Assembly (NCBI GenBank): GCA_963974215.1
Contig: CAXBBL010000005.1
Span: 124,001 to 188,000, forward strand
DNA: 64,000 nucleotides
Direction of reading: 5' to 3'
Source: Croceimicrobium sp963974215
GTDB lineage: Bacteria > Bacteroidota > Bacteroidia > Flavobacteriales > Schleiferiaceae
The notes under the pieces are model-generated. The model worked only from the letters and a program-made list of their open reading frames with translations. It searched no databases and was not told the DNA's origin. The first letter of the stretch is position 1. Every line of letters starts with the position of its first letter. This document shows, piece after piece, positions 35,453-45,042 of the stretch. The position numbers were made by a program, and so were the translations under genes.

Positions 35453-36863
35453 TTTCAATTATCGGTTTCAGCCCCATTGTGGTGGCTTTATTTAAAGCAA
35501 AGGCATAAGCCTGCTCATAATCGTTTTCAATTTCTCCGTCGAGTATGGCATCCTTAATGGCCTTTTTTAATTCGCCAATTTGGGGACCCGGTTTAAGGTT
35601 GAAGGTCCGCATAATTTCTTCGCCACCAATGGGCGGTTGGAAATTTCTTAGGTGATCCTTTTCTTCTACTTCCACCAGTTTTTTGCGGACCAGGCGGAAG
35701 TTTTCTAAAAATTGCTCTTTCTTCTTTTTATTACGAGTGGTAATATCTGCTTCACAAAGTAGCATTAAATCATCTACATCATCGCCCGCTTCATTTAAGA
35801 GCCGGCGAGCGGCACTGTCGGTGGCCGTATCGTCTACCACACTTTGGGGTCGACTGCTTAGCTGCACAATCTTCTTTACATAACGCAAGGGTTCGCCTAA
35901 GGGGAACTTCATGCGATTAAAGATTTTATTGAGCATTTTACCGCCCACAAATTCATGGGAATGAAAGGTCCAGCCAATGCCCGGCACAAACCTTTTGGTT
36001 ACTGGTTTTCCAATATCGTGAAAGAGGGCGGCATAGCGCAACCATAGTTTATCGCTGGTTGCGGCCAAATTGTCCACCACAATGGCCGTGTGGTAAAAAT
36101 TATCTTTATGACTTTGTCCTTCAATTTCTTCCACGCCAGCCAAAGCGGTAACCTCTGGTAAGAAGTGCTTTAATAGGTGCGTGCGAAAGAGTAGGATTAA
36201 GCCTTTGCTGGGCTTGGGCGCAGCCATTATTTTATTCAGCTCTGTACTGATACGTTCTATGCTAATAATTTTTAAGCGCTCGTTCTGACTTTTAATCGAA
36301 GCCAAGCAAGACTCTTCAATTTGAAAATCGAGCTGGGTGGCAAAACGGATAGCGCGCATCATTCGCAAAGGATCATCACTAAAAGTTTGATCGGGTTCTA
36401 AAGGGGTTCGAATGATTTTATTTTCAAGGTCTTCTATACCGTTAAAGGGATCGATAAGTTCTCCAAAACGCTTATCATTAAGGCAAATCGCTAAAGCGTT
36501 AATGGTGAAATCTCTTCGTTTTTGATCATCGTCTAAAGTGCCATTTTCAACACTGGGCTTGCGACTATTTCTATCGTATGACTCTTTGCGAGCGCCTACA
36601 AATTCAATTTCTATATCGTCGGTTATCACCTGCGCAGTACCAAAGTTTTTGAAAACATTCACCCGGTTGCTGCCTAATTTCTTAGCAACAGCTTGGGCCA
36701 ATTTAATACCGCTACCTACGGCCACGATATCAATGTCTTTGGCTTCTCCACGTTTTAAAATAGCATCGCGAACATAGCCACCTACCACGTAAGTTTCTAA
36801 TCCAAGCTCATCTGCGCAAGCGCCAATAAGGCGAAATATTTTATGATCAACTGACTCTAACAA
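35436..36863 (-). CDS. cca: CCA tRNA nucleotidyltransferase with HD domain
   Basis: A 475-residue class II nucleotidyltransferase. The N-terminus has YVVGGYVRDAIL and the catalytic AKDIDIVAVG (Asp-x-Asp). The RRDFTINALAI motif and the fingers-domain segment DPLRMMRAIRFA follow. A C-terminal HD domain (FHDIGKPVTK, HSHEFVGG) could add phosphatase or phosphodiesterase activity. It adds or repairs the 3' CCA end of tRNA. The start codon is TTG at 36863. Confidence 0.94.
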   Translation of the reverse strand: MLESVDHKIFRLIGACADELGLETYVVGGYVRDAILKRGEAKDIDIVAVGSGIKLAQAVAKKLGSNRVNVFKNFGTAQVITDDIEIEFVGARKESYDRNSRKPSVENGTLDDDQKRRDFTINALAICLNDKRFGELIDPFNGIEDLENKIIRTPLEPDQTFSDDPLRMMRAIRFATQLDFQIEESCLASIKSQNERLKIISIERISTELNKIMAAPKPSKGLILLFRTHLLKHFLPEVTALAGVEEIEGQSHKDNFYHTAIVVDNLAATSDKLWLRYAALFHDIGKPVTKRFVPGIGWTFHSHEFVGGKMLNKIFNRMKFPLGEPLRYVKKIVQLSSRPQSVVDDTATDSAARRLLNEAGDDVDDLMLLCEADITTRNKKKKEQFLENFRLVRKKLVEVEEKDHLRNFQPPIGGEEIMRTFNLKPGPQIGELKKAIKDAILDGEIENDYEQAYAFALNKATTMGLKPIIENDQKA

Positions 36864-36872
36864 GACTTTTGT

Positions 36873-37220
36873 TTAACTAGGGAAAACCTTTTCAGAGTAT
36901 ACCGCTAAGATTATAAATAGGATTAGACTTAAGTAAATGCCGATATGTGTGCGTTTTACCTTTGACTTAATTTCGTTTAATTCGTCTCGCTCTTCATCTA
37001 AAATTACCGGATAAAGCATAGGAAAGAGCAAGAAAGCCTGCAGACGGATGGCTCTGGCTTCAGCATCTTGTAAATTGAAAAATAGGAAATCCTTTATTTT
37101 TCCAACTTGGGCTTTTTTCTTTAATTGAAGATATTGCAGTTGCAGTCCCGATTTGCGAACAAACAGTGCTAGCATGCCTACGCTGTTGAGGATGACTAAA
37201 ACTATAAAGGTTGACTGCAT
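36873..37220 (-). CDS. Hypothetical membrane protein
   Basis: A 115-residue protein with a membrane segment at each end (MQSTFIVLVILNSVGMLALFV and IGIYLSLILFIILAVYS) and a charged middle. I recognise no domain. It lies nine bases upstream of the cca start, so it is the first gene of that unit, and 55 bases after the glycosyltransferase operon stop. Conserved placement next to cca would be the only clue to its job. Confidence 0.6.
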   Translation of the reverse strand: MQSTFIVLVILNSVGMLALFVRKSGLQLQYLQLKKKAQVGKIKDFLFFNLQDAEARAIRLQAFLLFPMLYPVILDEERDELNEIKSKVKRTHIGIYLSLILFIILAVYSEKVFPS

Positions 37221-37275
37221 GGTTCTATTTCAAAATTGGCTGCAAAATTAGGGCTTTCTATCGCCATAAAGAAAT

Positions 37276-38379
37276 CTAATGCAGCACAAGCTGATATTGT
37301 TCGTAGGTTTTTATACCGAGGTTCTTTAGACTAAAAAGAGCAAGCTTATCAGAAGCTCCTTTTATTAGATTTGCCGCTAGGGCGGGATTATCTAAAACTT
37401 TTTCCGTTGCTTTAGCTAGAGCCTCTGCATCGCCCACCGGGCAGAGTAAACCTGTTTTCTCATCTTCCACAATCTCGGGAATGCCACCAGCTGCAGAGGC
37501 TACGGTAGGAACACCTGCTGCAAAAGCATCTAAAATACTCGTGCCCAAGCCCTCTGTTTTACTGGTGAAAAGAAATACATCGAAGTCAGCAATTATTGCC
37601 GGTACATCTGGGCGAAAGCCCAAAAAGCAAAATTTTTCTTCAAGCCCTTTCTCGGCAACCTTGGCTTCTAAAGTTGCTCTGAGTTCACCATCGCCAGCAA
37701 TTACAAAATAAATATCGCGGTGCAGAGCGCTTAAAATTTCGGCCGTATTTATAAAGGTAAGATGATCTTTATGATCCGCTAAAGCGGCTATGTTGCCTAT
37801 AATCTTTATATCGGCTGGCAGTTGCAATTCTGACCGTAATTTACCTTTTTGGAGATGGCTAAATTTGGAGTGGTCGATAGCGGAATGCACCACTTCTAGC
37901 ACGGTAGGGTTTTTAATTTTCGCTTTAACAATTTCGGCAATAGCACTGCTTACGCAAAGAATTTTCTTTACGCTTGCGTGATTGTACTTAAAAGCACTGA
38001 GCCAAGAACCAGCTACTGGGAAATCTACTCTACGTGAGACAATTACTGGTGTTTTGGCTCCGAAAAAAGCATTGGCATACACGGCAAATCCGTGGGCGTG
38101 GGCATCATGCGCATGCCAAATTTCTACCTTATTTTTTTGGGAGAATTTTCTCAAAGAAAAGGCAAAACTCAAATCAAGAGAGTTGCGTTTTTTTAGTCCC
38201 TTTACTGGGATATTATTTTCCAGGCACCAATGGTAAAAGGGCGCATCTTTAATGCAAACTACAAACTGCTGGGTATTTTGCTGGGCCAATTCGGCGATTA
38301 AATAGGCAATCTGCTGCTCACCACCGCGCCAAGAACGCGCCGTGCTAATGTGCAAAATGCTCAAACCTTTATTGGCCAT
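37276..38379 (-). CDS. Glycosyltransferase family 4
   Basis: A 367-residue GT-B fold transferase. The N-terminal domain has RSWRGGEQQIAYLIAEL, and the C-terminal domain has the GT4 donor site: VIAGDGELRATLE, then FLFTSKTEGLGTSILDAFAAGVPTVASAAGGIPEIV, with the catalytic Glu-x7-Glu-type pattern. The acceptor is unknown. It is the last gene of the operon that starts with the BatA gene, with an 11-base overlap to the GT2 gene upstream. LPS core or glycan assembly is the likely context. Confidence 0.88.
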   Translation of the reverse strand: MANKGLSILHISTARSWRGGEQQIAYLIAELAQQNTQQFVVCIKDAPFYHWCLENNIPVKGLKKRNSLDLSFAFSLRKFSQKNKVEIWHAHDAHAHGFAVYANAFFGAKTPVIVSRRVDFPVAGSWLSAFKYNHASVKKILCVSSAIAEIVKAKIKNPTVLEVVHSAIDHSKFSHLQKGKLRSELQLPADIKIIGNIAALADHKDHLTFINTAEILSALHRDIYFVIAGDGELRATLEAKVAEKGLEEKFCFLGFRPDVPAIIADFDVFLFTSKTEGLGTSILDAFAAGVPTVASAAGGIPEIVEDEKTGLLCPVGDAEALAKATEKVLDNPALAANLIKGASDKLALFSLKNLGIKTYEQYQLVLH

Positions 38380-39127
38380 GGTTTAGCGCTTTTAATTTGG
38401 TGTATTTCAAATAGGTGGCATAAGCACTCCAGCGGGCAATCATCCAACCCGCTTTGCCATCTAAAAAGCCCAACTTGAAAAAATAGGCACGCACAAATTT
38501 TAGGCTGGGCGATACAATAATTTTAAGCCACGTAGCGCGCTTGCCATTTTTAAAAGCGGCGGCACTAGAAATATCAGTAAACTTTTTAATTTGCTTCAAA
38601 TGCTCCTCAAAAGTATAAAAGCTATAGTGTAAAAGGTGCCCGCTTAAATGTTGGCTGCGAGATCCCTCTTCTAAGATGTAGGTATCATGCGGGTTTTGTC
38701 CGCCCCAAGCGCCTTTGCGGCTGTCCCATAATCGTAATTTACGATCGGGATACCAAAGTCCATGTCGAATCCATTTACCGCAATAATTGGTTAAGCGGTT
38801 TAAATAATAGCCTTCACCTTGCCAGTTATCCTTTACGGTATTTATCGCTTTACGCAGATGTGCATCCAGAGCCTCATCGGCATCTAATGAAAGAACATGT
38901 GTATATTTAGCTTGAAGAACAGCCCAGTTTTTTTGTTCGATATGGCCTTCAAATTTATGGGAGATAAAAGTGGCGCCTTTGCTTTTTACAATTTCTTCGG
39001 TGGCGTCGGTGCTAAAGGAATCGACTACCACAATTTCATCGGCTACCCCTTGCAAGGAATCGAGGCAACGACCAATATTGCGTTCTTCGTTAAAAGTGAT
39101 GATTACCGCCGATATTTTAACTTTCAT
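38369..39127 (-). CDS. Glycosyltransferase family 2 (LPS core type)
   Basis: A 252-residue GT-A transferase. The N-terminus is ISAVIITFNEERNIGRCLDSL, with VVVDSFSTDAT and the metal-binding Asp motif LSLDADEALD. The WaaE/KdtX-type C-terminus (YLNRLTNYCGKWIRHGLWYPDRKLRLW, then a Trp-rich amphipathic tail) suggests transfer of a sugar to the lipopolysaccharide inner core. It overlaps each neighbouring GT4 gene by 11 bases. Confidence 0.88.
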   Translation of the reverse strand: MKVKISAVIITFNEERNIGRCLDSLQGVADEIVVVDSFSTDATEEIVKSKGATFISHKFEGHIEQKNWAVLQAKYTHVLSLDADEALDAHLRKAINTVKDNWQGEGYYLNRLTNYCGKWIRHGLWYPDRKLRLWDSRKGAWGGQNPHDTYILEEGSRSQHLSGHLLHYSFYTFEEHLKQIKKFTDISSAAAFKNGKRATWLKIIVSPSLKFVRAYFFKLGFLDGKAGWMIARWSAYATYLKYTKLKALNHGQ

Positions 39128-40226
39128 GCGCTAGTTGCTCGTAAGTTTCTATCCATTGCAAGGCAATGTTTTCATGAGAGAATTGCTGCGCAAAAGTAAA
39201 GTTTATGTCGATGGCCTTTTGGCGCTTTTCATTGTTCTCCCAAAATTGCTGAATAGCCCTTGCGATATTTTCAGAATTAATCTCATCTAAAAGAATAGAA
39301 CCAGGCCCTGCTACTTCCTTTAAAGCACTATTATTAGCGGTAATTAAAGCTGTTTTACTAAGCATGGCTTCCAAAAGGGGAATACCAAAACCTTCGAAAA
39401 TGGAAGGGTAAATAAAAACATCGGCTAATTGATATAAGGCGGATAAATCGGCATTGTCTTCTACCGCAATGGGTATAATTAAAGCCTGCTCCTCTTTAGT
39501 AAGACCATCGTAATAGCTAGTCCAAGCCGCTTTTGCACGTCCTACTACATAAAGTGGAATCTGCAACTTTAAACAAGCTTGCGCTACTAAAATGGGATTC
39601 TTTCTTTCTTCCAAGGTTCCGACAAAAAGGCAAAACCTTTCCGGTAGTTGAAATTCCTTTTTCAGCTTAGAGAACCGATTTTGTTGGCTAGACCAATACA
39701 CAGCATCGCAAGATTGAAAGATTACCTTAATGCGACTAGGGTCGATGCCTAGGTAATGACTTAAATCGGATCGGGTTTGATGACTAATGGCTACGATAAG
39801 GTCGGCTGATTTGCAGGCGGAACGCAGTTTTTTCTCATAAATTTTACGATCAATCGCCTTGTATAAATGCGGAAAGCGCATAAAAATTAAGTCGTGCACA
39901 CTTAAGACCGATTTAATACCACGCTCTTTTAGTCCTTGCGGGATTTCTGCACTTAGTCCATGAAAAACTTGCACGCCATCTTTTTTCGCCCTCGCACTTA
40001 CTAAGCGTCTGCGCCAAATTTGGCCAATTAATTTGCTCTTTAAGTGCGGGCGAACTTCTTGCACCGCACTAGTTGTTTCAAAACTCACTTTCCCTTTCCA
40101 AGGATTGTAAAGGAGGTAGTTATTTTCAGGATGGAATTGCGCTAAGGCACTGAGCAGATTTCTTCCGAAATTGCCGAGGCCACTGGCATTGTGGTAAATG
40201 CGTTTTGCGTCAAATCCAATTTTCAT
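39117..40226 (-). CDS. Glycosyltransferase family 4
   Basis: A 369-residue GT-B transferase distinct from the one at 37276. The N-terminus is IGFDAKRIYHNASGLGNFGRNLLSALA. The donor site has FVGTLEERKNP (nucleotide loop) and FIYPSIFEGFGIPLLEAM with the EGFGIPLLE motif. It sits one base after the degenerate dihydroorotase stop and overlaps the GT2 gene. It probably builds the same glycan as the two other transferases. Confidence 0.9.
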   Translation of the reverse strand: MKIGFDAKRIYHNASGLGNFGRNLLSALAQFHPENNYLLYNPWKGKVSFETTSAVQEVRPHLKSKLIGQIWRRRLVSARAKKDGVQVFHGLSAEIPQGLKERGIKSVLSVHDLIFMRFPHLYKAIDRKIYEKKLRSACKSADLIVAISHQTRSDLSHYLGIDPSRIKVIFQSCDAVYWSSQQNRFSKLKKEFQLPERFCLFVGTLEERKNPILVAQACLKLQIPLYVVGRAKAAWTSYYDGLTKEEQALIIPIAVEDNADLSALYQLADVFIYPSIFEGFGIPLLEAMLSKTALITANNSALKEVAGPGSILLDEINSENIARAIQQFWENNEKRQKAIDINFTFAQQFSHENIALQWIETYEQLAHES

Positions 40227-40227
40227 T

Positions 40228-41511
40228 TTAAGCGATGGGACTAAATTTCCCTTTCACATAAGTGGCGAGCGCTCTTCCCTTTAAGGGGATAAGTTCGAAG
40301 GGATAATTGGCCGCCTTACTGAAAGGTTTTAAATCGTTCCACGACCATTCTAGAGCGGGATTAAAGAAAGTGAGTTCCACTTCTTCGCCCGCTTTTACGG
40401 CCATATTGGTTTGGTATTGCGTGATCTCTCTGGGCGCGCGGCTAATTTGATAAATGATATCACTTAAGGTCATTTCTTTTTCTAAAGCCGCGTTTAGGGC
40501 TCCAAAAAAACCTTCGAGGGTAGCGGCACCAAAGGAGGCCATATCAAACTCACAGCGTTTTTCTTCAATGGTACGCGGCTCATGATTACTGGCAATTCCT
40601 TTAAGAACGCCGTCTTTCAAGGCTTGTACTAAATTAGATTTATCTCGCATCTCCCGTAAGGGTGGAAAAACCTTTAAGCGACTGTCGTAGGTTTCTAAAT
40701 CTTCGTCTGTAAAAAGGAGGTTCATGAGATTTACATCACCCGAAATAGCCATCCCATTTTCCTGTGCTTCTCGCACAAGCTCCACACTTTTACTACTACT
40801 AATACCACAAAAATGTAGGGGCGCTTCGCAGTATTCGGCTAAGCGAATATCTCTTGCCTGGGTAATGGTTTCAGAAATTTCGGGTAAGCCATTTAGGCCC
40901 AACCAAGTACTTTTAGATCCTTCATGCATTTGACCCTCAGCTCTTAAATTGGCATCGAATGATTGCACTTGCAGCGGACGTTTCAAATCGCGGTTATAAA
41001 GCAAAGCCAATTTCATTAAGGCACTATTTCCCACGCTGTGTTTGCCATTACTAAAAGCGAGGGCACCCGCTTTGTCCATGTCGTAAATCTCGCTTAACTC
41101 TTCACCCTTCGTGCCACGACTAAATGCGCCATAGGGGAGAAGGTTTACGGGGCTGTTTTGGTTAGCCCTATTGATATAATGAATGCTGGCTTTCGTATCG
41201 GCTACTGGTTCGGTTTGCGGCGAAAGGCCCACTGAGGTAAAGCCACCTTGCCAAGCGGCCATGGCTCCCGATTCTAAATCTTCGCGATCTTCCATGCCGG
41301 GATCGGAGAAGTTGGCGCGCAAATCCATCCAACCCAGTGAGACATGGAGATTGTCGGCACTATAAGTTTCTATATTATCGAGGGAAATACTGGGAGCGAT
41401 TTGCTCAAGCTTACCATTTGTAAGCAAGAGGTCTACCTGCTGTAAATGAAATTCAGACAGAGGCTCTACCAGCCTCGCGTTTTTAATGAGAATTTGCGCT
41501 GAATTCTTCAT
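40228..41511 (-). CDS. Dihydroorotase-like protein lacking metal ligands
   Basis: A 427-residue amidohydrolase of the class I dihydroorotase family. The barrel signature is present but degenerate. The DxHxH zinc motif reads DLRAN; the HCED-type His region reads QSFDA; the HxxH in the CHVST position reads FCGIS; and the DHAPH motif reads NHEPR. So the metal ligands and the catalytic Asp are gone. Such pseudo-dihydroorotases (as in PyrC' with PyrB) may be structural partners for aspartate transcarbamoylase. No pyrB is in the window. It overlaps the BatA gene by 29 bases. Confidence 0.88.
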   Translation of the reverse strand: MKNSAQILIKNARLVEPLSEFHLQQVDLLLTNGKLEQIAPSISLDNIETYSADNLHVSLGWMDLRANFSDPGMEDREDLESGAMAAWQGGFTSVGLSPQTEPVADTKASIHYINRANQNSPVNLLPYGAFSRGTKGEELSEIYDMDKAGALAFSNGKHSVGNSALMKLALLYNRDLKRPLQVQSFDANLRAEGQMHEGSKSTWLGLNGLPEISETITQARDIRLAEYCEAPLHFCGISSSKSVELVREAQENGMAISGDVNLMNLLFTDEDLETYDSRLKVFPPLREMRDKSNLVQALKDGVLKGIASNHEPRTIEEKRCEFDMASFGAATLEGFFGALNAALEKEMTLSDIIYQISRAPREITQYQTNMAVKAGEEVELTFFNPALEWSWNDLKPFSKAANYPFELIPLKGRALATYVKGKFSPIA

Positions 41512-43531
41512 GGCCGGAATTTTTGTTGATCAACATTTCAATAATTAAGAATATCAAAGCGGCGAGGATAAACCAGTGAGCAAGGCTCTGATCCTCTTGG
41601 AGCGTTTTTAGTTCTAAGCTATAATTTTCAAATTCGTTTTCGCCAATAATTTGTTCGGCCTCAATAAAGCTTGCTTCCTGCAATTCTGTGGAATTAAGGC
41701 ACTTAATTTCACTCTCGCGTTTATCTACATTTAGGGCTAAAAAGGCCAGCGATTCCTTTGCGCGCTGAAGCGGATAAATTCCTGGTTTTAAATCTTGTTC
41801 GGGTATCGATAGTTCAATAAGATCGCCGCGTTTCTCTTGCGGTGGGATGAGCTCTTCCGGACCTACTTTTAGGATTAAAGGTTGATCGTTGCGGTAAGGT
41901 AGGTCAATGAGTAAACTAGATTTTCGCAAGCCCGGACTGAGGTAAAGCGACGCGGCTTCCTTTTTAAAAAGGGCGGCATTATACAATAGGGGGAGAGCCA
42001 CAGGGTGTGACGAAAAATTACTGAACTCATCCTCTATGGCGCTTAAGCTAATGAAAATGTCGCCTTTCGCATAAGGCTGACGGAAAAGCATGGCTTCGCC
42101 GTTTTCAAATTTTAATAGAGGGAATAAAATGCCGGTTGGGGCTCTAAAAAACTTGCGGCTGAAGGGTAAGTCGGGGTTCTTCGTCTCACTTAAAAATACG
42201 CCTCTAAAATAGGGATCTTGGTAATTGAGTTCTACCACACGCAAACTATCATTTTGCCAATTGGGGTTTAAGGCTAAGCCGTAATTAGCCAGCAAAGGCG
42301 CAAAGCCCGTGGCATTTCCACTGGGTATTATAAATAGGTTTTTCGCTGCCGCTAGATGCTCATTTAATTTTACCAATAAGCCAGAACTAAGCTCATCTTG
42401 TACTTCAGCAATAATGAGTTCACTAGCTTGTAAAGCATCAAAGTCGATGTCTTCGTATGCACTGATTCTAAGTTCAAAAAGGCTATCTCTGAAAAGACTC
42501 GTGTTTAAATTGGACTGCCCTTGAGGCGCTAAAATATAGACCGCTACTTTATTCTGTGCCTTTAACTGGAAGTAAAAAACATCATCAAATTGTGCTCCGC
42601 CACTCGATTCAATTTCTAATTGTCCTTTGAAATTACCCGCCGATGGCAGAAGAAATTCTAGGCTAGCGTTTTCAATACCTTGCGCCGGAATGCTAATTTT
42701 TTGCTGATTGATAATTTGCTCATTCACCTTAAGGCTGAGGGAAACATCTTTTAAATCTTTGCTGCCGTAATTTTTTAGTTGAAAAGCAAGCTTTTGAGTG
42801 AAGTTAGGAATGAGCACAGGGCTTTCGAGCCAAAGGGAATCAATCGCTAAGTTGGCCGCTTCATCTGCCGTATTTAAGGCTAAGAGTTTTACTTGCCAGT
42901 TCGCAGGAATGTCTTCTTCGGACCAATCTTTAAAGCTTGTAGCCTGAAAGTCGCTGATTAAAATTACCTGCAATGGCCCTTTGTTTTCCCGTCGACTGGA
43001 TGCCTCGATAATACGGGATTTTATTTCTTTAAAACTACGGAAAGCAGGAGAGTAGTCTAACTCATCTATCAGTTGTATGGCTTCTTTTGGACTGTAAAAG
43101 CGCTGGTATTTCGCTTCAAAATTATTAGTGAGTATCTGTACGGATGCATCTGGCTTTAAGCTTTTGATAAGCCGTACAGCATTTTGCCGCGCTTTATTGA
43201 AAAGACTGGCCTCGCTGCCGCTGCTCTTCATGCTATAGCTATTGTCAAGATAAATGCTAAGCTGGCTGAAATCTTTATCGAGGTCATTTCTGATGGGTAG
43301 AACAGGTCTGGCGAAAGCCAAAATTATGGCGCTTAAAGCGAGCAAGCGCAAGGCGAGAAGGATATACTCTTTTAAGCGTTTTATGGCTTTGGTACTACGC
43401 TGCACTTCTTGCAGAAAGCGAGTATTACTGAAATAAACAGTTTTGTGTTTCCTTAAATTAAAAAGGTGAATGAGTATAGGAATCGCTAGTGCGAAAAAGG
43501 CCCAAAAGAATTGTGGAAAGGTGAAACTCAT
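41483..43531 (-). CDS. BatA/VWA domain membrane protein
   Basis: A 682-residue protein with an N-terminal BatA domain (FTFPQFFWAFFALAIPILIHLFNLRKHKTVYFSNTRFL). A second membrane segment (EYILLALRLLALSAIILAFA) follows, then a VWA domain with the MIDAS-like DNSYSM (about residue 96). A single C-terminal membrane segment (HWFILAALIFLIIEMLI) ends the chain. Bat proteins are linked to aerotolerance and envelope integrity, but roles are not fixed. It is the first gene of an operon that includes the pseudo-dihydroorotase and three glycosyltransferases. Confidence 0.88.
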   Translation of the reverse strand: MSFTFPQFFWAFFALAIPILIHLFNLRKHKTVYFSNTRFLQEVQRSTKAIKRLKEYILLALRLLALSAIILAFARPVLPIRNDLDKDFSQLSIYLDNSYSMKSSGSEASLFNKARQNAVRLIKSLKPDASVQILTNNFEAKYQRFYSPKEAIQLIDELDYSPAFRSFKEIKSRIIEASSRRENKGPLQVILISDFQATSFKDWSEEDIPANWQVKLLALNTADEAANLAIDSLWLESPVLIPNFTQKLAFQLKNYGSKDLKDVSLSLKVNEQIINQQKISIPAQGIENASLEFLLPSAGNFKGQLEIESSGGAQFDDVFYFQLKAQNKVAVYILAPQGQSNLNTSLFRDSLFELRISAYEDIDFDALQASELIIAEVQDELSSGLLVKLNEHLAAAKNLFIIPSGNATGFAPLLANYGLALNPNWQNDSLRVVELNYQDPYFRGVFLSETKNPDLPFSRKFFRAPTGILFPLLKFENGEAMLFRQPYAKGDIFISLSAIEDEFSNFSSHPVALPLLYNAALFKKEAASLYLSPGLRKSSLLIDLPYRNDQPLILKVGPEELIPPQEKRGDLIELSIPEQDLKPGIYPLQRAKESLAFLALNVDKRESEIKCLNSTELQEASFIEAEQIIGENEFENYSLELKTLQEDQSLAHWFILAALIFLIIEMLINKNSGHEEFSANSH

Positions 43532-43618
43532 TAAAAGGCAAAATTAAATTTTACAGGCATAGGAGCTTCATGAATTGTGCTTTATTTATCGAGAATTTCC
43601 GTAAGACTTATTGGGACA

Positions 43619-44617
43619 TTACCATTTCAAAACTTGGTGGAAAAAACTTCGTACCGCAGCCTCAACCGCAGCGGGGTCTTTACTTTTAATGGGAGATGCT
43701 AAAACGTGGTCGCTTGCGGTAGGAATGGCTTGAAGAACCTTCAAAGAATCAGCGGTGCCTAAGAGTTCGTGCATCCACAGAATTTTATCGACCGAAACTA
43801 CCTGATCCTGCTCTTCTTCATTTTTATAATAGTAGAGATTTAGCACCGGCTGATGGATTTTTGCGAAACACTCTTCGGTAAGAGCCGATTCTAAAAATTC
43901 TTGTAATTCCACTAAGGATCGCACGGTATAAACGGTATCCCAATATTTTGCATATTCTGGTCCCATGCCTTTTACGGTGCGGGGTTCACCCAAAACCGCG
44001 CCGGCAATTTGCTCGCCCCAAGGTTTATTCAATAGGTAAGCGGCTGGATCTTTTACGCGAATATTGGGTGATAGATTTACCAAGGCTTTTACTTTATTGG
44101 GAAAAAGTTCGGCTAATTTTAAGCCAAAGCTACAGCCTGTACTAGTGCCCATAATTACCACTTCATCGCCTAATTGCTCACTGATTGCTAAAGCTTTTAA
44201 AACACTTTGCCAACTACTACTTAGGGTAAAATCCTCAAGGTTATTAGATTTTAATCCGTGACCCACAATGCGAGCCAAGTATAGATTAGCCCCCATTTCG
44301 CGCGCTATTTTCTCGTGCAAAGGCGCACCTTCTACCGCTGAAGCCGAAAAGCCGTGTAAATAAAGAATAACGCGTTGGGTTTTATGAATAGTATCCAACC
44401 AAACTATGCGCGCTTCATTGCCGTCACGTATGTTGGGATTAGTAACTTCCGCTTGATTTATTGAATCGTTCAGGGCTTGCAGGTCTGTATTAACGGAGGG
44501 GAAAGTGACAGGGTATTTTCCTTCTTCCGGCATTGGTCCGGAAAAATAGAGTAAAGCCAATGTAAGCAAGAGGCCAAGGGCGAGCCAGCGTTTTTTTATT
44601 TTTTTAGAGGACGACAA
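43619..44617 (-). CDS. Alpha/beta hydrolase, membrane-anchored
   Basis: A 332-residue serine hydrolase with an N-terminal anchor or signal (KRWLALGLLLTLALLYFSG). The oxyanion region is ILYLHGFSASAVEG, and the nucleophile elbow is GTSTG (Ser in the middle). An Asp and a His (TASDHVLAS) complete the likely triad. Similar to lysophospholipase/thioesterase-type hydrolases; the substrate is unknown. The start is TTG at 44617, overlapping the Cys-pair protein gene by 22 bases. It is last of five overlapping genes. Confidence 0.85.
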   Translation of the reverse strand: MSSSKKIKKRWLALGLLLTLALLYFSGPMPEEGKYPVTFPSVNTDLQALNDSINQAEVTNPNIRDGNEARIVWLDTIHKTQRVILYLHGFSASAVEGAPLHEKIAREMGANLYLARIVGHGLKSNNLEDFTLSSSWQSVLKALAISEQLGDEVVIMGTSTGCSFGLKLAELFPNKVKALVNLSPNIRVKDPAAYLLNKPWGEQIAGAVLGEPRTVKGMGPEYAKYWDTVYTVRSLVELQEFLESALTEECFAKIHQPVLNLYYYKNEEEQDQVVSVDKILWMHELLGTADSLKVLQAIPTASDHVLASPIKSKDPAAVEAAVRSFFHQVLKW

Positions 44618-45042
44618 TTTTTTAGGATATAATTAAAGTTATCGACGTCAGAATCGTTTAATTCTAGCGTGCCACTAAAGGTAATAATATCATCGGTTTG
44701 AAAACGCTCTGTTTTTTCGGCGAGTTCTAGCTTAATTACGCTTTCGGGGCCTGCTCCTCCGCAGAAAAAGCAAGCACTAAAAGGATAGGCGGAAAGAGCG
44801 TATTCGCCTCCTTCTACATCCATGGGAATGATATATCCTTTAATAATTATGGGCTTTTGATCGAGGACTTTTACTTCTTCGTGAAATTTCGGAATTAGAT
44901 ACCAAGCCTCGAAATCAGGGAAATATTTGTCTACAAAATCTACTTTGGCCAGTATTTTCCAGTCTATTATTTGTGCGGTTTTTTGCGCTTGCGCAGAAGC
45001 GTAACCTGCAAGGAGTAAAACTAGAAAAAGGAATTTTTTCAT
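44596..45042 (-). CDS. Secreted DUF3299-like protein with FxCFFCGGAGPE motif
   Basis: A 148-residue protein with signal peptide MKKFLFLVLLLAGYASAQ. The core is a small beta domain (KPIIIKGYIIPMDVEG), followed by a Cys pair in SACFFCGGAGPES. It is clearly a paralogue of the product of the next gene upstream (45042-45464), which suggests a tandem duplication. The fold resembles OB-like DUF3299 domains found beside LolD/MacB-type transporters. A metal-related role is an inference from the neighbours. It abuts the upstream gene with a one-base overlap. Confidence 0.75.
   Translation of the reverse strand: MKKFLFLVLLLAGYASAQAQKTAQIIDWKILAKVDFVDKYFPDFEAWYLIPKFHEEVKVLDQKPIIIKGYIIPMDVEGGEYALSAYPFSACFFCGGAGPESVIKLELAEKTERFQTDDIITFSGTLELNDSDVDNFNYILKNCRPLKK

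Noticed and set aside
37276..40226. Capsule or O-antigen locus
   Set aside because: Only three transferases are present; no flippase, polymerase or sugar-nucleotide genes are nearby.
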